Shown: positions 38,498-43,246 of the stretch, piece after piece
Position numbering within the stretch: position 1 is the first letter of the stretch
Layout of the letters: the number at the start of each line of letters is the position of its first letter
Assembly (NCBI GenBank): GCA_045593905.1
Contig: JAZNXL010000016.1
Location: 1-43,246, forward strand
Reading direction: 5' to 3'
DNA: 43,246 nucleotides
From: RGIG9041 sp045593905
GTDB lineage: Bacteria > Bacillota > Clostridia > Oscillospirales > QAKW01
Translations under genes and position numbers: made by a program
The notes under the pieces: model-generated
What the model was told of the DNA's origin: nothing
Databases searched by the model: none
The model's input: only the letters and a program-made list of their open reading frames with translations

Positions 38498-39163
38498 ATG
38501 AAACTATTATTTAGCGCGCTAACTAAATTTATAACGGGCGTTTTAATTGTAGGGCTGCTTGTTTTTTTGCCTGCAGGAACAATGCGATTCTTTGGCGGAC
38601 AGCTTTTTATGGCGCTTATGTTTATACCAATGCTTATTATGGGAATTGTAATGCTTTTAAAAGCACCCAAGCTTTTAAAAAGCCGACTTGATTCAAAAGA
38701 AAAGCGCAGTTCTCAAAAGGGCGTTGTTGCATTTTCTGCGTTTATATTTTTGGTCGGGTTTATTGTGGCAGGTCTCGACTTTAGATTTGGCTGGTCGAGT
38801 GTACCTGAATGGCTGGTTGCAGTATCGTCAGTTGTGTTTTTTATATCATATTTATTGTATGCCGAGGTAATGCGTGAAAATGCGTATTTATCGCGTACTA
38901 TCAAGGTACAACAAGGTCAAAAGGTTATTGACACGGGACTTTATGGTATAGTAAGACACCCTATGTATATGACAACAATTTTTATGTTTTTATCTATACC
39001 AGTTATACTCGGGTCGTGGTATGCGGCGTTTATATTTTTAGGCTATCCTATTGTTATTGCACTGCGTATAAAAGACGAAGAAAAACTGCTTTTAAACGGG
39101 CTTTGCGGGTACGCCGAATACTGTCAAAGAGTTAAGAAAAAATTAATACCGTTTATATGGTAA
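38498..39163 (+). CDS. Isoprenylcysteine carboxyl methyltransferase-like membrane protein
   Basis: The 221-aa integral membrane protein has about five helices and the ICMT/PEMT-type SAM-binding C-terminus: GLYGIVRHPMYMTT (RHPMY signature), then RIKDEEKLLLNGLCGYAEYCQRV (EE motif). It is likely an SAM-dependent methyltransferase on a lipid or lipidated small molecule; bacteria lack prenylated CaaX proteins, so the substrate is unknown. The start at 38498 is supported by GAGGT at 5-nt spacing, over a TTG at 38480. It leads a four-gene operon. Confidence 0.82.
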   Translation: MKLLFSALTKFITGVLIVGLLVFLPAGTMRFFGGQLFMALMFIPMLIMGIVMLLKAPKLLKSRLDSKEKRSSQKGVVAFSAFIFLVGFIVAGLDFRFGWSSVPEWLVAVSSVVFFISYLLYAEVMRENAYLSRTIKVQQGQKVIDTGLYGIVRHPMYMTTIFMFLSIPVILGSWYAAFIFLGYPIVIALRIKDEEKLLLNGLCGYAEYCQRVKKKLIPFIW

Positions 39164-39178
39164 ATCAAGGAGAATATA

Positions 39179-39532
39179 ATGGATAATTACCAACAAGAAG
39201 CAAAACAAAAATGGGGCGACACCGACGCTTATAAAGAGTATGAGCAAAAGCCAAAATCTGAAAAAGCGGCGGTAGGCATGCAAGCGATTTTTGCAAACTT
39301 TGCCAAAATAATGCAAAGCGGTGCAAAACCCGACTCAATGGCGGCGCAAGGGGCTGTAAAACAGCTACAGGACTATATAACCGAAAACTACTATACCTGC
39401 ACAGTGCCGATTCTTGCAGGCCTTGGGCAGATGTACGTTGCCGACAACCGTTTTAAAAACACAATAGATAAAAACGGCGAGGGCACTGCTGAGTATGTGT
39501 TCAGAGCGATTATGATTTATTGTAAAAAATAG
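39179..39532 (+). CDS. Stand-alone TipAS-type antibiotic-recognition protein
   Basis: This 117-aa globin-like all-helical protein matches the TipAS effector domain: QKWGDTDAYKEYEQK at the N-terminus, then NYYTCTVPILAGLGQMYVADNRFKN in the C-terminal half, here shown by its key parts YYTC, LGQMYVADNRF and AEYVFRAI. TipAS normally follows a MerR HTH in TipAL; here no DNA-binding part exists, so it is the short TipAS form that can bind and sequester thiopeptides or other cyclic ligands. AAGGAG is 6 nt upstream. Ligand unknown. Confidence 0.85.
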   Translation: MDNYQQEAKQKWGDTDAYKEYEQKPKSEKAAVGMQAIFANFAKIMQSGAKPDSMAAQGAVKQLQDYITENYYTCTVPILAGLGQMYVADNRFKNTIDKNGEGTAEYVFRAIMIYCKK

Positions 39533-39566
39533 AAAATCTATATCACACGCAAAGGAGAAAAGCATT

Positions 39567-40124
39567 ATGCGTAAAGATTTTGGAGTAAAAACATGGGTCT
39601 ATCCTATGCCTGTATTTATTGTTGCGGCTTACGATAAAGACGAAAAGCCAAACTGTATGAATGCGGCTTGGGGCGGAATTTATGATACTAATCAAATTAT
39701 GGTTTGCCTTGCAGACGACCACAAGACCACCAAAAACATCATAGAGAGCGGTGCTTTTACGGTAAGTATTGCGGATAGCAAGCACGTGATTGAAGCTGAC
39801 TATGTGGGCATTGCTTCGGGCAACAAGGTTGTCGATAAAATGGAAAAAGCAGGTCTTACAACCGTAAAATCACAATTTGTAAACGCGCCCATAATCAACG
39901 AATTTCCTATGACTGTTGAATGCAAGCTGTTAAAGTTTAATGAAGACGGTATTTGCATAGGTGAGATTGTAAACGTCAGCGCAGATGAGTCGGTACTGGG
40001 TCAAGACGGACAAATCGACCCCCAAAAGTTACAGGCTATAACCTACGACCCCGTGCACCATACCTATATTAAACTCGGTGAAAAGGTCGGCAATGCTTTT
40101 GCTGACGGAAAGAAATTGAAATAA
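39567..40124 (+). CDS. Flavin reductase family (FMN-binding split barrel) protein
   Basis: The 185-aa protein belongs to the flavoredoxin/flavin reductase-like FMN-binding family. Indicators are PVFIVAAYDKDEKPNCMNAAWGGI at the start (here the PxxIV and N-x-x-N-A-AW-GG pattern), MVCLADDHKTTKNI, and the closing DPVHHTYIKLGEKVGNAF. Such proteins reduce free flavin or act as small flavin electron carriers. AAGGAG lies 9 nt before the ATG. It ends 1 nt before the PAS gene, suggesting a functional redox pair. Confidence 0.87.
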   Translation: MRKDFGVKTWVYPMPVFIVAAYDKDEKPNCMNAAWGGIYDTNQIMVCLADDHKTTKNIIESGAFTVSIADSKHVIEADYVGIASGNKVVDKMEKAGLTTVKSQFVNAPIINEFPMTVECKLLKFNEDGICIGEIVNVSADESVLGQDGQIDPQKLQAITYDPVHHTYIKLGEKVGNAFADGKKLK

Positions 40125-40125
40125 T

Positions 40126-40494
40126 ATGGAATTATCAAAATTTTTCAAAAGTGTACTCGACCAGGATAGCGCACCTGTTGTTATATGCGATTTAGAGCAT
40201 ACGGTGGTTTATATGAACCCTGCGTCAATAGCGCGTTATCATACTGACCTTACAGGCAAAAGCCTAAAGGCGTGTCACAATGCCGATTCTAACGAAAAAA
40301 TTGACCGCGTAGTCGCTTGGTTTGCAAAGAGCAAGAATAACAACACAGTTTTCACTTCGCGCAACGATAAAGAAAACAAGGACGTTTATATGGTTGCTCT
40401 TCGTGATGACAACGGTAAGCTTATCGGATACTACGAAAAGCACGAATATAGAAATCGAGAGGAAAAACCGCTGTATTCTCAAATAGAAGAATAA
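40126..40494 (+). CDS. Single PAS-domain protein
   Basis: This 122-aa cytosolic protein is one PAS domain (about 5-110), with PVVICDLEHTVVYMNPASIARY and a C-terminal KLIGYYEKHEYR. The segment GKSLKACHNADSNEKI contains a Cys-His pair, resembling the PAS part of DUF438 proteins, and could bind a cofactor. No output domain is attached. It starts 1 nt after the flavin reductase stop, with GAAAGAAA only as weak RBS, so it is likely coupled. A role as redox or flavin sensor is inferred. Confidence 0.8.
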   Translation: MELSKFFKSVLDQDSAPVVICDLEHTVVYMNPASIARYHTDLTGKSLKACHNADSNEKIDRVVAWFAKSKNNNTVFTSRNDKENKDVYMVALRDDNGKLIGYYEKHEYRNREEKPLYSQIEE

Positions 40495-40497
40495 AAT

Positions 40498-40530
40498 AAA
40501 CCGCTGAAGCGTAAAAAACTTCAGCGGTTT
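40498..40530. terminator. Bidirectional intrinsic terminator
   Basis: AAACCGCTGAAG/CTTCAGCGGTTT (12 bp, 9-nt loop) with flanking A/T runs separates the PAS gene from the convergent manganese catalase. Confidence 0.92.
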
Positions 40531-40535
40531 TAATA

Positions 40536-41201
40536 TTATTTATCAAAAGAAACAGGTTTTGTTTCACCTGTGGCAAATGCATTAGGACCGGGGTCTGACA
40601 TTGAAAAATACATTTTAGCGGCTTTGGTTGTACCAAAATCTCTGTTAGAGCCGGAGTTTTGCACCTTGTTAAAGGCATCGCGGAACATCTGATTGTGCGC
40701 TTCCTCGCGGTTTAATAAAAAGTCGATTGTTTCACGCACCTTTTTGTCGTCAATCTGACGGTATAGGTATTCATAAACCACCTTTGCGCGCTGTTCGGAC
40801 GCGATATTGCTAAGAAGGTCGGCGCAGAGGTCACCTGTTACCGTTACATAATCGCCTGTCCAAGAGTAACCCGAAGCGTTTATAAGACCGGGGTTAAGAC
40901 CAAGCAGCACGTGCGACTGAATTTCGCCTGAAGGCACCTTTTGGGCATCAACATCGTGTCCGTTTAAAAGATTGATGGTCTGCGCCACCATTTCCATGTG
41001 ACCAAGTTCTTCTGCGGCAATGTCAAGGAATAAATCTTTAATTTCGGGGTCTTTAATTCTGAAACTCTGTGACATATACTGCATAGCTGCCTTAAGCTCG
41101 CCGTTACCGCCGCCAAGCTGTTCTTGCAAAAGCGCTGCATACTGAGGGTTTGGTCTTTCTACCTCAACAGGATGAAAAAGCATTTTTTCGTGTTTAAACA
41201 T
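40536..41201 (-). CDS. Manganese catalase family protein
   Basis: This 221-aa four-helix-bundle protein degrades hydrogen peroxide with a dimanganese site. Metal ligands are visible as E35 in NGELKAAMQY, E66-E67 and H70 in AAEELGHMEM, and E-x-x-H in LLNREEAHNQMF. The N-terminal ERPNPQYAALLQEQLGG is typical. It is shorter than Lactobacillus Mn-catalase and close to spore-coat CotJC, so it could be a spore-associated enzyme. RBS GGAGG. No clear SigA promoter was found; a TATAGT-like element occurs before the RBS and could belong to a sporulation sigma. Confidence 0.9.
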   Translation of the reverse strand: MFKHEKMLFHPVEVERPNPQYAALLQEQLGGGNGELKAAMQYMSQSFRIKDPEIKDLFLDIAAEELGHMEMVAQTINLLNGHDVDAQKVPSGEIQSHVLLGLNPGLINASGYSWTGDYVTVTGDLCADLLSNIASEQRAKVVYEYLYRQIDDKKVRETIDFLLNREEAHNQMFRDAFNKVQNSGSNRDFGTTKAAKMYFSMSDPGPNAFATGETKPVSFDK

Positions 41202-41256
41202 AATTTTACCTCCGTTTAATTACTACTATATACTTTTTCCGTTTTTACAGGCTATA

Positions 41257-41290
41257 TTCAAGTCGTTTGCATATTTCAATGCAATAAAAA
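41257..41290. repeat. 34-bp dispersed repeat, copy A
   Basis: The sequence matches 42668-42701 at 31 of 34 positions without gaps (core ATTTCAATGCAATAAAAA is identical). The two copies flank the MFS gene as direct repeats. The 215-nt gap 41202-41417 holds this repeat, the manganese catalase upstream region and the MFS promoter, and nothing else I can identify. Confidence 0.8.
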
Positions 41291-41353
41291 GGGTTCCCAC
41301 AATAAGACGCTTCGTTAACAAGTTGTCTTTGCTTTTTTATATGAATATTTTAC

Positions 41354-41382
41354 TTGAAAAACAAGCACGACTGTGCTATAAG
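41354..41382 (+). promoter_or_regulatory. SigA promoter of the MFS transporter gene
   Basis: TTGAAA (41354-41359), 17 nt, and TATAAG (41377-41382), 35 nt before the ATG. Confidence 0.78.
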
Positions 41383-41417
41383 TATTAAATATAATAATTT
41401 TTATTTTCAGGTAAATT

Positions 41418-42647
41418 ATGAAAACGAACTATAAACTATTAAAGCTTGCCTGCTACACTGTAAACATCACAATGGCTTTTGCGGGCAACATTTCGCCGAT
41501 ACTATTTTTAACCTTTCGTTCACTTTACGGGGTTTCTTATTCACTTCTCGGTCTTTTGGTTGTTATAAATTTTGCAACGCAGCTTACCGTCGACCTTGTT
41601 TTTTCTTTCTTTTCACACAAGTTTAATATTCCGACGGTTGTTCGTACAATGCCATTTTTAACAATTATAGGTTTTTTGATTTTTGCGTTAGTGCCAACCT
41701 TTGCACCGCAATATGCATACATTGGCATTGCAATAGGCACCGCCATTTTTTCAGCGGCGGCAGGTCTTGCCGAGGTGCTTATAAGCCCTATCATTGCATC
41801 AATTCCGTCAGATGACCCCGATAGACAGATGAGCGGACTTCACTCGGTCTATGCGTGGGGAGCAGTCGGTGTTATAATTGTTGGCACTCTGTTTTTGCTT
41901 GCGTTTGGTAAGCAAAGCTGGAATATATTAGTATTGTTGTTTTTGATTATTCCAATTATTTCGGCAGTTCTTTTTTGCTCAACGGGTATTACCTGCGTAC
42001 ATAATGCCGAAAAACCGAGCGAAATTGTTTCGCTTTTTAAAAAGCCTGCACTGTGGGCGAGCGTTATAGGAATTTTTCTTGGCGGCGCGACAGAGGTCAC
42101 CATGGCCCAGTGGAGTTCGAGTTACCTTGAAAATGCACTCGGTATTGACAAGGTGTGGGGCGATGTGTTCGGTGTTGCGATGTTTAGCGCGGCACTTGGA
42201 CTTGGGCGTACACTTTATTCAAAAATCGGCAAGAACATAACACGCGTATTGTTCTTTGGTGCAATCGGTGCGGTGGCTTGCTATCTCGTTGCGGCAATCA
42301 GTAATGTTGCACTGATTGGTCTTGTTGCGTGTGTGCTGACGGGCTTTTGCGCGTCAATGATGTGGCCTGGTTCACTTGTTATTGCTACCGACCGCTTTGA
42401 GTCGGGCGGAGTTGTTGTGTTCGCGTTGATGGCAGCAGGCGGCGATATGGGTGCTGCGATTGTACCTCAGCTTGTGGGTGTTGCAGCTGACAGCGCGGTA
42501 CAAATGCCTGCATTACAAAGCTTAGCAGTCTCGCTTAGCTTAACCCCCGACCAGTTAGGACTTAAAATAGGTATGCTTATAGGAATGTTATTTCCGCTTG
42601 CAGCTATTCCCGTTTACTATATTTTACATAAACACAGAAAATTTTAA
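41418..42647 (+). CDS. MFS transporter (sugar/fucose-permease-like)
   Basis: This 409-aa protein has 12 predicted transmembrane helices and belongs to the major facilitator superfamily. The N-terminal half has ILFLTFRSLYGVSYSLLGLLV; the second half has ATEVTMAQWSSSYLEN and GFCASMMWPGSLVIATDRF, a pattern seen in FucP/sugar-MFS relatives from gut Firmicutes. Its substrate is unknown; the neighbouring sugar genes are 4 kb away. RBS is weak (AGGT). The gene is flanked by two 34-bp direct repeats and has only a broken terminator-like sequence (GGCACCC-AAAA-GGGT, no T run) after it. Confidence 0.88.
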   Translation: MKTNYKLLKLACYTVNITMAFAGNISPILFLTFRSLYGVSYSLLGLLVVINFATQLTVDLVFSFFSHKFNIPTVVRTMPFLTIIGFLIFALVPTFAPQYAYIGIAIGTAIFSAAAGLAEVLISPIIASIPSDDPDRQMSGLHSVYAWGAVGVIIVGTLFLLAFGKQSWNILVLLFLIIPIISAVLFCSTGITCVHNAEKPSEIVSLFKKPALWASVIGIFLGGATEVTMAQWSSSYLENALGIDKVWGDVFGVAMFSAALGLGRTLYSKIGKNITRVLFFGAIGAVACYLVAAISNVALIGLVACVLTGFCASMMWPGSLVIATDRFESGGVVVFALMAAGGDMGAAIVPQLVGVAADSAVQMPALQSLAVSLSLTPDQLGLKIGMLIGMLFPLAAIPVYYILHKHRKF

Positions 42648-42654
42648 CGGCATT

Positions 42655-42683
42655 TGCCTTCTTAAGGTTCAAGTCCTTTTCAA
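42655..42683. repeat. 29-bp direct repeat, copy 1
   Basis: This 29-bp sequence (TGCCTTCTTAAGGTTCAAGT..., end TTTTCAA) recurs without a mismatch at 43018-43046. It includes the tRNA T-arm-like GGTTCAAGTCC, followed directly by the 34-bp repeat core at 42684-42701. Confidence 0.9.
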
Positions 42684-43017
42684 ATTTCAATGCAATAAAA
42701 AAGGCACCCAAAAGGGTACTTAAGAGACTTGCAAAAAGTTGGTAGCGATAGCGAGACGTTGCGAGGGCGTTTACAACCAAGCAGACGAGCCGAGCGTGAC
42801 TTTTTGCAAAAAGGAGAAGCAAGGTAGCGGGCGAAAGACTTTTTTAAAAAACAAAAAAGTCGAAGCAAAGCGGACTTTGCTTCGACGTGGTCGGGATGAC
42901 AGGACAAAGCCGCTTCGCGTCTTGCGTGCTTGTCGACCCAAAGGCTATGCCTTTTGGTACCCGACCGCGCACCACTCACCTAAAAAACAGTTCACTGAAC
43001 TGTTTTTTTACGGTTCG
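42684..43017. repeat. Palindrome-rich non-coding element with a tRNA-3'-end-like segment
   Basis: I see no credible gene here. It holds five structures. TGCAAAAAGT and ACTTTTTGCA form inverted arms spanning about 42732-42815. GACTTTTTT and AAAAAAGTC form a 9-bp hairpin (42838-42862 area). A perfect 12-bp hairpin is at 42859-42886 (GTCGAAGCAAAG/CTTTGCTTCGAC, loop CGGA). 42888-42905 is 16/18 identical to the 3' end of tRNA-Pro at 43091-43108. An imperfect CCAAAGGC/GCCTTTTGG hairpin is near 42938-42958. The features suggest a multicopy interspersed repeat of the kind that yields spurious ORFs. Confidence 0.7.
42982..43009. terminator. Terminator-like hairpin in the repeat element
   Basis: AAAAAACAGTTC/GAACTGTTTTTT (12 bp, 3-nt loop) with a T run can terminate on either strand. 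On the plus strand it is the first complete terminator after the MFS gene. Confidence 0.8.
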
Positions 43018-43046
43018 TGCCTTCTTAAGGTTCAAGTCCTTTTCAA
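43018..43046. repeat. 29-bp direct repeat, copy 2
   Basis: Identical to 42655-42683. Its GGTTCAAGTCCT (43029-43040) is also a perfect inverted match to AGGACTTGAACC in the tRNA-Pro T arm (43104-43115). Confidence 0.9.
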
Positions 43047-43050
43047 CAAT

Positions 43051-43090
43051 AAAAAACACAGCTGATGCAAAAGCACCAACTGTGTTTTTT
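43051..43090 (-). terminator. Intrinsic terminator of tRNA-Pro
   Basis: On the minus strand a 15-bp stem with two G-U pairs (43054-43068 with 43073-43087, TTTT loop) ends in a U run at 43051-43056. It starts immediately after the tRNA CCA end. Confidence 0.9.
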
Positions 43091-43166
43091 TGGTCGGAGT
43101 GACAGGACTTGAACCTGCGGCATCCTGCTCCCAAAGCAGGCGCGCTACCAACTGCGCTACACCCGG
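43091..43166 (-). tRNA. tRNA-Pro (anticodon UGG)
   Basis: The 76-nt tRNA has encoded CCA. The D arm is GCGC/GCGC, the anticodon stem CCTGC/GCAGG with loop TTTGGGA (anticodon TGG), and the T arm GCAGG/CCTGT with loop TTCAAGT. The acceptor stem CCGGGTG/CACTCCG has a C2/C71 mismatch and one G-U pair; all other positions pair. A strong promoter and terminator support expression. Confidence 0.93.
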
Positions 43167-43178
43167 GCGTACTGGAGT

Positions 43179-43207
43179 ATTATAGCAAATCGGGCCTCTG
43201 AACGCAA
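43179..43207 (-). promoter_or_regulatory. SigA promoter of tRNA-Pro
   Basis: On the minus strand, TTGCGT (43207-43202), 17 nt, and TATAAT (43184-43179), 12 nt before the tRNA 5' end. The remaining 39 nt to the window edge show nothing I can identify. Confidence 0.85.
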
Positions 43208-43246
43208 GGTTTTTCCGATTGATGTTTCCGGTCTCCTATGGTATGA

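Noticed and set aside
41418..42647. MFS gene as part of a transposon
   Set aside because: No transposase or terminal inverted repeats; only short direct repeats flank it.
42859..42886. Perfect hairpin considered as part of a CRISPR or integron site
   Set aside because: No regularly spaced repeat-spacer units, cas genes or integrase are present.
42680..43102. Several overlapping ORFs of 70-108 aa on both strands (for example 42739-43065 plus, 42680-42979 minus)
   Set aside because: They lie in palindromic, repeat-rich DNA, lack RBS, overlap each other and resemble spurious translations of interspersed repeats.

Overview
The window is a chromosomal segment of an anaerobic, spore-forming Firmicute of the class Clostridia, most likely from the Oscillospiraceae/Ruminococcaceae gut lineages. 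The evidence is the dgt-dnaG-rpoD order, AddAB instead of RecBCD, an alpha/beta-type small acid-soluble spore protein, a DUF4364 regulator, a YerC/YecD TrpR-like protein, strong AAGGAGG-type ribosome binding sites, and many TTGACA-N17-TATAAT promoters. Genus cannot be fixed from the sequence alone. No phage, transposase or CRISPR array is visible. tRNA-Lys and tRNA-Pro, both on the minus strand, lie near the two ends.

Layout. 0.1-5.4 kb: tRNA-Lys, then dgt, dnaG and rpoD, then an ECF sigma factor with a coupled membrane protein that is probably its anti-sigma. 5.4-7.4 kb (minus): a NahK-like sugar 1-kinase and a sugar nucleotidyltransferase whose genes overlap. 7.5-15.6 kb: DUF4364 regulator, a thioredoxin-fold protein without catalytic cysteines, YerC, then addB-addA. 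15.6-20.0 kb: calcium-type P-ATPase, lipoprotein polysaccharide deacetylase and TspO, the first and last with start regions inside inverted repeats. 20.0-24.6 kb: a CorC/HlyC (CNNM-type) membrane protein behind an attenuator-like leader, a FabG-like reductase, recG and a spore SASP. 24.7-27.6 kb: an orphan YD-repeat-like protein, SPFH protein, ferritin and ZIP transporter. 27.7-31.8 kb: MATE, two membrane proteins of unknown function (one DUF5058) and a membrane-anchored M20 peptidase in one tightly packed operon. 31.9-37.9 kb (minus): a CapE-like UDP-GlcNAc dehydratase, then a four-gene operon of FGGY kinase, NagA, ceramidase-like hydrolase and an atypical NagB-like protein. 38-42.6 kb: a small cysteine-bearing membrane protein, an ICMT-like/TipAS/flavin reductase/PAS operon, a manganese catalase and an MFS transporter. 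42.65-43.05 kb: a palindrome-rich non-coding repeat element next to tRNA-Pro.

The best candidates for undescribed biology are these. (1) The corC leader has a consensus promoter, an Asp-rich 28-codon ORF, and an intrinsic terminator overlapping the end of that ORF; this fits a Mg2+-sensing attenuator. (2) The FGGY kinase/NagA/ceramidase-like/NagB-like operon looks like an uncharacterised amino-sugar or N-acyl-sugar pathway in which the NagB ring-opening motif is altered. (3) The DUF5058/membrane partner/PM20D1-CPS1-like M20 operon looks like a two-subunit transporter with a dedicated hydrolase. Smaller items are the hairpin-embedded start sites, a dyad over the yerC promoter, a recG promoter that implies a leaderless mRNA, and a MATE promoter placed so that its own transcripts escape the upstream terminator.
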